From the NCBI GenBank assembly GCA_025201705.1, contig MU616588.1:1-64000 (forward strand): a stretch of DNA of 64,000 bases, read 5' to 3'. A program made the position numbers and the translations under genes. The notes below the pieces were generated by a model that was not told the origin of the DNA, did not search any database, and was given only the letters and a program-made list of their open reading frames with translations. This DNA is from Dissophora ornata (lineage: Eukaryota; Mortierellomycota; Mortierellomycetes; Mortierellales; Mortierellaceae). This document shows positions 54,067 to 64,000 of this stretch, in pieces; within the stretch, counting starts at the first letter, position 1, and the number at the start of each line of letters is the position of its first letter.

Positions 54067-56509
54067 TCACTCCTTCAACAGCGAGGCGACTACGTGACTG
54101 ACTTTCATGTTTTTCAGGTCGGTATATGTCTGACCCGTGCCCACAAACAGGATTGGCTGTCCGGTAGTATAGGTCATCGACAGTGCAGCACCGACTTTGT
54201 CGTCAATCGTGTCAAATTTTGTCAAGATCATGCCATCGATATGTCGAGGGTTGGCCATGCCTGAAAAGTCTTTTAGTGCTGCATTGAACTTTGTCAACTG
54301 ATCCACAGCTTCGTTGCCAACCAACGCCTCTCCCACAAAAATGATCTTGTCGGGATTGTTAACGGTCACGAGCTAAATATGGATGCCACAATAGTTAGAC
54401 CAAGGAAAGCATAGCTGTGATAACACTACATGCTACATACGAATAGGTATCTGAAAAAAAGTTCGGTACCTTGGCGAGTGCACGCATCAGCGGATCATTA
54501 TCCTGCATGCGTCCCGCAGTGTCAACTAGAACCACATCATGTCCCGTAATCTTTGCTGAAGAAATAGCCTCCTTCGCGATTGCCGCAGAGTCCTTCCCGT
54601 AGCCCTTCTCGTATAGATCCACCACCGCATTTTGCTCCAGAGCCTTCAGGTTGCGGACATGAACTCGTAACTGCTCGACAGCTCCAGAACGAAAGGTATC
54701 ACATGCCGCAATCAAAACCTTGAGATTGTTTTGCAGTAGCCAAAATGCAGTTTTGGACAGATTGGTTGATTTTCCTACGCCATTGACACCAATAAAGACA
54801 ATGGTGTACGGTCGCTTCTCAGCTTGAGCCTGAGCAATATCGCGCAGAAGGTCGACTGAGGTCTTGGGTGTCAAGATGCGCTTCAACGCCAGCTCCATGC
54901 TCTGCCGCACATGTGTCTGCACACCTGCATAGAAACATAAGAAATAACATTAGCAACGTTGGCTTGCTTTAAACAGAGCTTGGCGCTGTGAGGGTCAAGT
55001 ACAAATTTGACGGGTTGTTTGCTCACTCTTAAAACTGCCCAGGGTCTGACCAACAAGACCTTTGGTAACAGAGTCGCACAAATGCTGGGCAATATCAGCG
55101 GCGACATTCTTGTTGACCAAATGCTCCTTCATCTTGCTCATAATCGGCTCAAGACTCTCGGGGGTCATTTCCTTTTGCCCTGTCATGTTTTTAAAGAACG
55201 ACAGCAATCCACTCGACGCCGCTGCAGGTTTTTTTGCTTGGAGAGACCGAGCGGAAATTTTAGTGAATTCTTCCTCAAGTTCGTCAGAGCTGTAACTGTC
55301 CTCGTCGCTAGCCTCCAAGTCAGCGACGTTATAGATGCCGTCCTTTCCGTGATGCCCCATTCCACTCTGGTCCACCTTTTGGTTTATCCGTTATTCATAC
55401 AGAGTGTTAAAGCATTAGATATCACTCTCACGTCTTGACCTGCAAAATCAACGGAGAATTGGTTGAACATTACCAGATGATCTGCGTTGGCAACCTCAGT
55501 TGCATCAGAGTTACTGTAGTCTAGACTCTTAGCATCTTTGGCAGAAATTTTGCCATCCCATTTTCGCCCTTCCTTGATCTTCTTCTTGGAGTCGTCCATC
55601 CCAATAACTGGTGATGCAATAGGCGATTTGGCACCCTTGCCTTTTCTTCCACCCACTCTGGGTGAGGCTGTTTTCTTCTTGAGCAACTCCATATTCCTGC
55701 GAAACTCGTCTTCGTTCAACAGCGGCGAATTGGAGGTTGTCTTGGCGTCTTCTACATGAGATCCATGTAATGACCATGTTAAGATTGAGATAGAAATCAA
55801 GTTTGGCGTGGGGCCAGGGCACACATATTGCTTACCTGGCTTGGCCTTGGCATATGCTAATGAATTTGAGTAGCCAACAGTATCTTCGAACTTGCGTGGT
55901 TGTCTAGATTTCTTGGACTAAGATTCTCGGCGGTGGCGGATAAATGGGGCGTTAGATGGGGATAACCTGGTTTTCGAAGGGTTCAAGATAGAACCTCCTG
56001 ATCTGACTACATTGAGCTTCGACTCACTAAATCCTTACCAATGAGTCCTGGTCCTCGACCGTCTGGAGCAGTGCCTCAAAATGCACGCCCCAGCCCTTGA
56101 GCAGTGGGATACCTCCATTTCTGTGCGATATCACGTCGCCATAGAGCTCGCTGAACTGTACGCTGGATACCGTCAACAACGTGTCGATATAAGTCAATCC
56201 TAAAGCTTTCGGAAACACGGCCTAGCGGCAATACAACAGAGGTATCTATATTAGATGGCATCTACATATTATTTTATCCAATGACGTTCCTAGTTTTCCT
56301 AGTTTCCTTACGATGAAGATGAGGTCGAGATCATTGACAAAGGTCCACTTGACAGCATAGTTGTCCTTGTAGTACACCTGTGTCGATGAGCGCTCCTCGA
56401 TGAGGACTTCGTGGATGAGATTGTTAATGGGTGAGGACTGGGTCGGACTATAAGCTTTCGACCAAAGGACGAGTCCACCCTTGGTGGCGATGGTGAAAAA
56501 GTCGAGCAT
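54067..56509 (-). CDS. SRP101: Signal recognition particle receptor subunit alpha
   Basis: ER-membrane GTPase that docks SRP-ribosome complexes (SRPRA, yeast Srp101). Seven exons: 56509-56312, 56221-56039, 55917-55836, 55751-55474, 55375-55027, 54924-54470 and 54372-54067, giving 616 aa. N-terminal SRX domain starts [21 protein letters not shown] charged linker follows, then the NG GTPase domain: P-loop GVNGVGKST at residues 409-417, [20 protein letters not shown], and [13 protein letters not shown] near the end, with [10 protein letters not shown]. All SRP-GTPase motifs are intact. It forms a run with ARO7 and the UFD1-type gene on one strand, with separate promoters. Confidence 0.95.
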
Positions 56510-58271
56510 TCTTGTGAGAGACAAGCTAGCAATGTGGATGGTGCTGGCTCAATATGTTCGTGCAGAAGAGGGCCATTCTACTTCATTCCACTGCCGCTGC
56601 AAAGAAGCAACAGTCACGTGTTCTGTTTTTAATGGCCGACCTTGGGCGTGTTGGCCGGTGCCAACATACAACGATTACTCTTCAAACTTGCTTGTCAAAG
56701 TCACGAAGGTTCCATATTAAGGGAGGCCAGCCCCGAGTAGCAACGAGGCCATCTAGCTCTCTGCTCTCTGACAGAATCTAGGGGATATTTCACTCTACGG
56801 AGCTTCTGATTCAGATCGCCAGGTGTTTTATTCATCAAACAGAGGTCATGGAAATAAAGGATGATAAACTTGTCTGTGTGTCCCCTTGGCTCTTCCATGC
56901 TGCGGCTCTGGGGGTGTGGTGCCTAGGTTCGCTGCGACATAGTGCTACCTACAGGCTAAGTGCTTAAGCCTTTGCAGATCGAGTCCCTACTCATGAAACG
57001 CGATGGAGCCCCATGCCATCAATTCCTTTCCTCTTCTTCCTTGTTATGAGTCCAGGAACTGGTATCCGTCGACCTTCTAACGACCTAATCTGCTGACCAT
57101 GCGTTGTTTGGCCATGCAGGCGCTATCGGTTCCATCTGTAGCAAGCTTTGATCTGACTGTGGGTGGCCACCGGCTTTTATGCCCCATGTGTTGCTTGAAG
57201 TCTTAACTGCGAAGGTTTTGAGCTGCTTGAGGACTGATATTGACAAGGATATACTTGGTATTGATGTACGCCATCGGGGTTCCCTTCGTGCTGCGTCCTG
57301 AGTTCACAGGTGGCAAACACATTTGTTTAGCTCGCTGTAGATCATCCAGGTCTAGTGTAAAGTGGGTAGGGTGGCCGATAAGCAAAACCACCCGTAGATA
57401 TACGTCCATATCACAGTCATATCAAATGGCTTTGATGGTCCTGGCGGTGTCATGCCATTGATCCCGCCGTCGAGTAGCCTAAAACAGGCCTGTCCAGTAG
57501 CAGCATTGCATAGTTGATTCGTTCTCCAGGTGCCGCGTTGGTCTAGAGAATGATCCGGATGCTCTTAGCAGAACGTGCGATGGTGCGAGGAGAAGGTAGG
57601 AAGGGAAGACTTTCCTGGGCACAACAATGAGCCCTCTCGCGCTACACAAAGCATGTGGCACTATGACGACATGAGAAAAAAAAATATGGCCACGAGGCCT
57701 CCTCCCTCCATCCGAAAAAAAAGAAAAAAAAAGGGGTAAAAGGGTGCGGGAACACGCGTCTGGCACTGGACACGCTTGCATCTCTTTCCATTCAGCCATC
57801 TCTGTCTCTTTCCCTCCATTCCTGCCTCCTCCCATTGATCAAATATATCCCCATCCATTGGCTATTTGTTCATCACCTCATTACCTATACCGTTGCCGAT
57901 CCCCACAGCTTTCTCCCATTGGTCCTTGGCGTCCATCAACCTTACTCCTGGAATCAATCCGTGGCTGCGTACAAGAGCATAAGTCCGTCAACGCCTCCTT
58001 ACTGCCCGTCCACAACAGACACTGTCCAAGCTCAAGGAGAGGCCCCGCCCTTATTTATACCCAGAAATGTATCATTCAATGGTGCAAGGAAACGAGGAGA
58101 TGGATGAACCCCGTTGGAATGGTAAGCACAACCTATTCAGTTCATTTGAGTGTCTCAGCATCATATTCTACGCGTGCAGGTTCGCAGTTGTTTTGTACTT
58201 TGCTTGATATACGAACGCAGAATGAAGTTGACAAAGCCTGGATTTTACTTACGATAGAGGTGTTACGGTTT
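56510..58271. other. 1.8 kb region without a supported gene
   Basis: Contains only short frames in either direction. Probable promoter of the SRP receptor at the left. At the right, CT-rich sequence (about 57780-57840) lies ahead of the membrane-protein gene, and an ATG-containing segment at 58100-58120 followed by GTAAGC could be a non-coding or short upstream exon of that gene. Confidence 0.45.
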
Positions 58272-59975
58272 ATGCCAGGACAGAGCCGCAACAATCGCTC
58301 CTCTACCTCACTCGCCTCCAGGGCAGTTACAATCTATGATGACGATGAGACATCTCCGCTGCTATCCAGCGGGCTGATTCCAACACGGAGACAGGTCTCG
58401 CAGTGGACCAACAGCATATGGAAGCGACAACTGGTGCTTTTAATTCTTCCTGTCTCTATCGTACGCGCAACCAACTATTTTTTTTTTTGGTCTTCTGCTG
58501 TCCCCTACTTCAGATACTCTTGTTGATACACCAGTCTTAATTTCTTCGCACTGCTCGCATAGGTCATAATGTGGTGTGCAGTGCCCCTACGGACATATCC
58601 GGACGATCCTGAAGGTGGCGACGACTCCAACTCGACCTTGCCATGGGATAGGTTTCCATGGAGCCCACCATCATATCCAGACACCAACAGCACGACAGTC
58701 ACAGCAGCAACAACAGGCATAGGAAGGATAGGTGGATTAAACGGCGTGATGTCAGGAAACATGAGCAACATCAACACACTCCCAACAGCACCGCCGCAAC
58801 CATCAGTGTTAATCAACTTTTGGTTCTTTTTGTGGTTCTACTACGGCTTTTACAACGCAATCGCACTCCTACTTATCACCAAGATCTTCAACATCTACTC
58901 TCTGAACTGGTGGCCTAAGGCTCTGGGTGGTCTCATCTCGTACTTTATCTTTTGGCTCTCGACGCAGCTCATGGGAATCCTGGTCTACTACTTTACAGGA
59001 CTTGAAGGCTATCGGCTTACTTGGGTCTTCTTGACATTTTGCACCATGACCATTCCGCTTCTCGTCGCTTTCCTAGTCATCCGGTCTGAAAACAGGAACG
59101 TCTATCGGCACTCGCTTACAGTCGCTCAAAAGACCTTTCTCTCAGCGCCTTCCATCGAATCCCGCATCCCAGCGTCATACATCCGGTTTTTGTGGTTTTG
59201 CGTTGCCCTAGCCATCGCCTTGAGCACGATTGTGACAGGAGAAATGTATGCAGAGCAGTTCCAGGCGCCGCGCCCCACCCCGCACACAACTATCGAGGGC
59301 TTGATCTATGTATATTCCTGGGTCGGGACAATCTATATTCTGGACGCCGTCACTGACTACATTGTCGAGACACGCGTCCGCTCCTATCCGTTATCATCCA
59401 TCTTCAAGCTATACTACTTCATGATCTACTTCATCTTCTACCGCAATCTCTTCGTGCGCCTTCGATCATACGAGCAGTTCCTGGTGATCCAGCTGGCATC
59501 CTCATTCTGGGTGTGCATATTCCATCCTATCTGCATGACACGCACGGTTTATCGGACACTGGTGTACCTCTTTGGAATCACACGGACCTACGAGGAATAC
59601 AAGCGACAAGTCGGCCGAGGATTGTTTTTGAGAAACCTGGCGGAGAATGTCACGATGCTCGCGTTTCTATGCTGGGTCAACATTCTCTACTATGGTCCCA
59701 ACTCGAAGATTTACCCGTACTTCAAATTCAAGGATCAGAACTGGGAATACAGCCACGACGTTACTGTCTATGCGTCGATTGGTATTTGGGCTACCGAGCT
59801 GATCTCGAACTTTATCAACCGGTTCATATGCAAGAGGTTTTTGGGCCACCATGTCACCAAGGAGGCCCTAAAGGATTTCAAAGAATACCCAGAGTTGATC
59901 ATCGCATTCGTCCTAGTTATGGTCCATATCTTGCAAGACATGTTACTTTCATTACTTCAGCTCAACTTTGCCTAG
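58272..59975 (+). CDS. Multipass membrane protein, family not recognised
   Basis: Exons 58272-58460 and 58563-59975 join in phase to give 533 aa. After an acidic N-terminus (YDDDETSPLL) there are about nine hydrophobic segments, among them LVLLILPVSIVIMWCAV, NFWFFLWFYYGFYNAIALLLI, GLISYFIFWLSTQLMGILVYYF, FLTFCTMTIPLLVAFLVI, FCVALAIALSTIVTG and ELIIAFVLVMVHILQDML. A loop after TM1 is rich in Ser/Thr/Asn with several glycosylation sequons, so it is probably lumenal or outside. No transporter signature or catalytic motif is visible. A further 5' exon upstream cannot be excluded. Confidence 0.75.
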
Positions 59976-60285
59976 CGATAATGTATAACAACCAATAAGT
60001 TAGAAATGCTAGAATTTTGGATGAATGTTTATACCCACGCATTACACTTTTTTTTGAACGTACACTGTGGATGGATTTGCAAATCAGCTCAAACCGTTTT
60101 ACAAAACCAGCATAAATCCTTTGGGAAAGAGCACAAACCGCCTTATCACAACCAACCGCATGCACTTTTAGGGGAAAAAAGACCATAAAACTGCAAACCA
60201 TTCTTGACAATTGGCACAGCAAGCCGCTCAGAGTCCTCAGACTAGACAAGTCTTTTTGAACTAGTCTTCCGTATATGCATGCAAG

Positions 60286-60322
60286 AAAATTCTATTGCCT
60301 TTTTTGGAGGCAATAGAATTTT
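60286..60322. terminator. 14-bp perfect hairpin in a convergent intergenic region
   Basis: AAAATTCTATTGCC pairs exactly with GGCAATAGAATTTT across a 9-base T-rich loop. It lies midway between two convergent genes (stops at 59975 and 60556). It may affect 3' end formation of either, or be a relic of a small inverted-repeat element. Bacterial-style termination is not implied. Confidence 0.6.
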
Positions 60323-60555
60323 GTTGTGTGCATTAATGGAATGCTCGCCTTCCCACAGGCCTCCTGGGAGCAACCCCAAAAAATTATTTTTGTAGCAAAG
60401 TGCGTCATTGGAGACAACGGAAAGGCTACACTATGAGAAAGGAAACGTCGCCCGGAGCGGCTAATATACATTATAGAGTTTACGTGCTGGAGCCTGCAAT
60501 TCAGTTCCCGTCGCTTGGTAGACTATTTACAAGTCGACTGCAGGTTGGCGCAAAG

Positions 60556-61149
60556 TTAACGTCCATGTACATTCGAGCTGCTCCACCAATACGATTGCGT
60601 TCCCCCATTCAGTGGTTCGAACTTCTGTCTGCCACAAGTCCTCGGTGGAGGGATCCAGTGTCTGTCTTTTTTCACTTCTGAGACCACTCCAGCTATCGTC
60701 ACCTCAATACATGGACATTTTTTGGGCCTTGGGGGCAATAGGGCCGACAGGAACTTTTCTGGTACTGCAAAATGATTCAGAGTGTATTCATCATCATCCA
60801 CATCCTCGTATAAATATCTAAATAAATCTTGGCAGAGTATTTCATCACCAGTGGGTGATCTGCAAAAGCTGGTTTCTCGGGTGACGGGAGCTACCCGTTT
60901 CGGTTTGGTGAGGGGAGATCTGATGCAAGGTTTGCCGCCGCAAGCAGTGTTGGGATCGATAGGTTCGCCAGCAAAATTGACGTCCCAACCGTTATCCCAG
61001 TCTTGCAAGAGTTTATGTGACCAGACGCTCTTGTGCGTCGAGTTCTTGTTTTTCGAGACTTTATCGTTCTTGATCGTCAAGGCTGTGGCGAGAGTGGCAA
61101 GGGCCAAGGACACCAACAACACCAAAACCGTGTTACGTAGAGCTGACAT
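60556..61149 (-). CDS. Small secreted protein, Cys-containing, unknown function
   Basis: 197 aa, intron-free from the ATG at 61149. A clear signal peptide (TVLVLLVSLALATLATALT) precedes a basic segment and a mature part with seven Cys, including TACGGKPCIRSP, TSFCRSPTGDEILCQDLF, and KKCPCIEVTI. Acidic stretch EDVDDDEY in the middle. No domain recognised. Could be a secreted effector-like or wall protein; that is only inference from size, signal and cysteines. ORF upstream of 61149 lacks protein character, so this start is preferred. Confidence 0.7.
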   Translation of the reverse strand: MSALRNTVLVLLVSLALATLATALTIKNDKVSKNKNSTHKSVWSHKLLQDWDNGWDVNFAGEPIDPNTACGGKPCIRSPLTKPKRVAPVTRETSFCRSPTGDEILCQDLFRYLYEDVDDDEYTLNHFAVPEKFLSALLPPRPKKCPCIEVTIAGVVSEVKKDRHWIPPPRTCGRQKFEPLNGGTQSYWWSSSNVHGR

Positions 61150-63505
61150 CTTGTTCTTAATAATGGATGAATAGAAATGTTCACAAACATTTAGTTCGAA
61201 GGAGCTATGTTGGGTTTTTTCTTTTTTCTGGCGTAACAATTCAAAACTTACCTAGAGCCGGAATGGATAAAGAAGGCAATCAGCAGGGAAATGTGATGGG
61301 GTTTAACGGAGGCTGATCCGTCAGAGGTGTACAGGGGAAAAGGAAGGAGAAAGGGATAGGAGATTGGAGGCAATGGTGACTTTGAGAAAATGGAAGAAGG
61401 AGGACACACATTATAGAAAAACTGCCCCTCGCCCTTGTGCACTTTCTACTGTTGATTTTGAATGTAGGATGTAGGGCGACTTACTGTTCATCCTCAACCA
61501 TGAAAACTTCAAAGTTTGTTGAAGGCGTTGCAGATCAATAGCTCGGCCTATGTTATTGTCAGGTCAAAAACAAAATAAACGAGGCATTCTCGTAAGGTCT
61601 TGTTCCTTCTGCGCCTTTTTCTTTCTTTGTCTGACACATGCTTTTGGAGAAGGTATTTTTTCCCCACAGACTTCAAAGAATAAAGAGTATAATACGCGAC
61701 TTTGAGCTATCAGTCAGCGCAGTCCAATAGGAAAAGTAGCCGGCAAATCAGTTTCAGCTGTATGTACCTTTTCGAGTCGCAATTGCCTGCAAAAGGTGGC
61801 CTCTTTCGCCTGCATGGTCGTCCATTCTCCGAAAGATTACACTTTGCAGACTTTTATTATTGATCGATGGAGAGTCCATTGAGCACCAATCTGACTCGCT
61901 ATCCCAGCCCTTTCCATTTCTGAGCAATTGGCTCTGTCCACGCCTGCGTTATTCGTTTATTCTTTGAGCCCTGGTTCAAGCTGACGTTTTGTATAGTCTA
62001 TACAAGTATGCTCTGCCGATCGGTCGTCAATATCGATCATGGTTGCACAAAGAACATTTCAAGGGAACTGCGGGGGAATGGAGGCTCTGTAAAAAGACAA
62101 CATGTGTGGGCCACTTGTATTTGAGCCAATAGGGATAACTGGCTTGCGGCAGCCAAGCAACGTTGCTTTTTGATCATTCGATATTGGCTCTGTCTCCCTC
62201 GGTAAGTAAATGCACTTGGCCAAAAAAAAAAATTCCTTCGGTAGAAGTACCGTACTGTTCCAAGAGCCCAACTCTATTGTGTACAGCACAGCAATACACC
62301 ATTAACCAAACAACCCAACTCTAATTCGTTCCTATGTCACGATCTAATAAGGCAAGGAAGTTCTTGGGAAGGTGTAACGGTTTTGCGACTTGGCAAGACG
62401 ACAAGAGATTAGAACAAGAGGAAAAGACTAGAGTGTGTTTTTGTATATGTTTAGTAAAATTGGAGTTCGAAACTACTGAACTAACTAGGCACTGACCATT
62501 GCTATTTATACGTATTCAGGAACCAGCTTACTAATCATGGTTCCCGTGAACTAGCCTGGCGACCCTATCCAACCAGATAGCTTGACCAATCCTGGAGTTG
62601 AGTTGGATTAGTCAGCGTCGTATGACCTCGACGTTATTGGGGCGTGATCGTGATCATACATGGGGAGTGGACCAGAGAGCTGACACTCTGATAGAAGGGA
62701 ATTTCGGCTATCTTTCTGTACACAGCATACTAATTTGCGATCGGAGGATGCATGTAGTTGCATGGGACTGACACGAGGGGATTTGAATGGAGAAATCTGG
62801 ATGTGTGCCAGTATCTTGGATGGGCGTCGGGAGAAGACCCATTTTTGGTCAGGTCTCGGATGTGAACGGAGTTAAATGACCAACATGCAGAGGTACTGGG
62901 CGTAAGTACCCATGAGGATGCTTGGTGGTGATAGCCCAGGTGAGAGTGCTGTGCTGGCAGGGTTTCTTGGTTCATGCATAGTGAGCTATTTGTGGTATAT
63001 GGTCTCCGACAACCTGAGCCCAATTTCCACTCCTCTTGGGGGTTTGTGAGCTATTGCAAGTGGACGGTCGATTCTCGGCACGACGGGAGATGCAAAGACA
63101 TTGCTGTTGCACTCGCACACAAAAATACGTATAAATATAGTCCACAGCTCCTCAAAAAAGTTTGATCCTTACCTAGTAACTTGAATACTTCGTCTGTACC
63201 CTCCGATATCCTCCACCTTCTTAGTAACCTCGAGCCATATCCTTCGCAAGAGCTATCCCACACAGACATCTCCTTCACAGGGCCCTCGCAAAATCGCCAC
63301 AGACCCATATCAAGAACATTCACAGGAGCATACAACCCCTGAACGAACCTGCAATTCTTGACCAGACTCTTGTAAGGCTATCTTGTTGGACTTTCGCGAT
63401 TATTTTCAAAGGGAGCGGTGAATATTCATACTGACCTATTCTCACTATCTGACATATCCCTTTTATTGCTTACTCTATGTAGTGGTTATGTATCATCTTG
63501 ACACC
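61150..63505. other. 2.4 kb region without a supported gene
   Basis: Short frames only; none has conserved-looking composition or intron signals. CT-rich and AT-rich patches alternate, and an A10 run lies near 62222. The right 300 bp probably include the promoter of the secreted-protein gene at the edge. Confidence 0.45.
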
Positions 63506-64000
63506 ATGCGCGCGTTCATTGTCTTGTGTTGCCTTGTCGCAAAGGCGGCAGCATACTCCATTTCGCTCTCATATGCCAGCGTTAAACACATCGAAAGAGA
63601 ATTTACGAACTTGAAGCCAGCTTTCGAAAGAATGTACGAAGCCATGAAACCAAGATTGTTGCGTGATCCCACCAAAAGATATACAGAGCATAATTATTTC
63701 AACGAGGTTGGATATGGAGTCATGCTAGAACTTTCATGGAAACCGGGAGATGGAAACAATGGACTTTTTGCGCCCATCGCCCTAATCACCAGCTCAGAAT
63801 CAACTGCATTGTCCAGAAGTTTTACCAGATCAACGTCCCACTCATCGACACTGCAAGAGACTAAGTTAGTTGATTCCTGCGATCGTGGTGGTTTCATGTC
63901 CCTTGAAATTATCTGGGGGCGCGATCTCAAGACAAGAGCCACCAACAGCCGCCAATCCAAGCCAAAGATAACCCTCCAACCAGGAGATCGAACCAACGTA
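63506..64000 (+). CDS. Secreted protein gene, 5' part, runs off the window
   Basis: An uninterrupted 165-codon frame from the ATG at 63506 to the last base, no stop reached. The first 17 residues form a short signal peptide (MRAFIVLCCLVAKAAAY). The mature part begins with charged helical sequence (VKHIEREFTNLKPAFERMYEAMKPRLLRD) followed by a possibly beta-rich part (EVGYGVMLELSWKPGDGNNGLFAPIALITSS, GGFMSLEIIWGRDL). No family recognised. Minus-strand frames over the same bases (63493-63675, 63694-63996) are shorter and look like shadows. An intron further on cannot be excluded. Confidence 0.6.
   Translation, partial: MRAFIVLCCLVAKAAAYSISLSYASVKHIEREFTNLKPAFERMYEAMKPRLLRDPTKRYTEHNYFNEVGYGVMLELSWKPGDGNNGLFAPIALITSSESTALSRSFTRSTSHSSTLQETKLVDSCDRGGFMSLEIIWGRDLKTRATNSRQSKPKITLQPGDRTNV

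Noticed and set aside
62730..63023. 97-codon minus-strand frame near the right end
   Set aside because: No homology, no promoter or intron signals, and overlaps other random frames.
1..64000. tRNA, rRNA and CRISPR features
   Set aside because: I scanned for the tRNA B-box pattern GTTCRANNC with a matching acceptor stem, and for spaced direct repeats. I found none that fit. A covariance-model scan would be needed to exclude small RNAs.

Overview
This window reads as nuclear DNA of a filamentous fungus. Genes are dense and mostly split by short GT-AG introns, promoters are rich in C and T, and many products match fungal or general eukaryotic housekeeping families (TFIIF alpha, histone H2A, U5-40K, SRP receptor alpha, chorismate mutase, aminoacylase-1, Rtc5-type TLDc protein, CSC1-type channel). 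A complete 7-dehydrocholesterol reductase gene, unusual in fungi, together with S41 peptidases and membrane-anchored kelch-like proteins, fits Mortierellomycota (Mortierella and relatives). That placement is inference. There are no bacterial operons, CRISPR arrays or recognisable tRNA or rRNA genes. One assembly gap of 130 N lies at 30822-30951.

Layout. 1-2.8 kb: TFIIF large subunit (-). 3-6.9 kb: gene graveyard, with two damaged P-loop NTPase copies arranged tail to tail and a broken hAT transposase. 6.9-10.3 kb: a divergent histone H2A (-) and a coiled-coil protein (+) sharing a promoter. 10.3-16.2 kb: nearly gene-free. 16.2-29 kb: a four-finger C2H2 factor (+), a secreted or membrane kelch-like protein (+), a CSC1/OSCA-type channel (-) and an F-box/LRR protein with an acidic Ser-rich tail (+). 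29.6-31 kb: an S41 peptidase pseudogene holding the assembly gap.

31.8-41.1 kb is the most unusual part, an inverted segmental duplication. The left arm holds intact 7-dehydrocholesterol reductase, an intact HTATIP2-like reductase and a broken 5' end of aminoacylase-1. The right arm, in opposite orientation, holds intact aminoacylase-1, a second intact HTATIP2-like reductase and a doubly deleted sterol reductase copy. Single-copy U5-40K lies between the arms with a T32 tract in its last intron. A further aminoacylase fragment sits at the outer right edge.

42-64 kb: intact S41 peptidase (-), Rtc5-like TLDc protein (-), a second kelch-like membrane protein (+), a UFD1-domain protein with a long Cys-rich tail (-), chorismate mutase (-), SRP receptor alpha (-), an unidentified multipass membrane protein (+), a small secreted protein (-), and at the right edge an open secreted-protein frame that runs off the window. 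Exon boundaries were placed by hand from splice consensus, frame continuity and family alignment, and for most genes the exon lengths sum to a whole number of codons.
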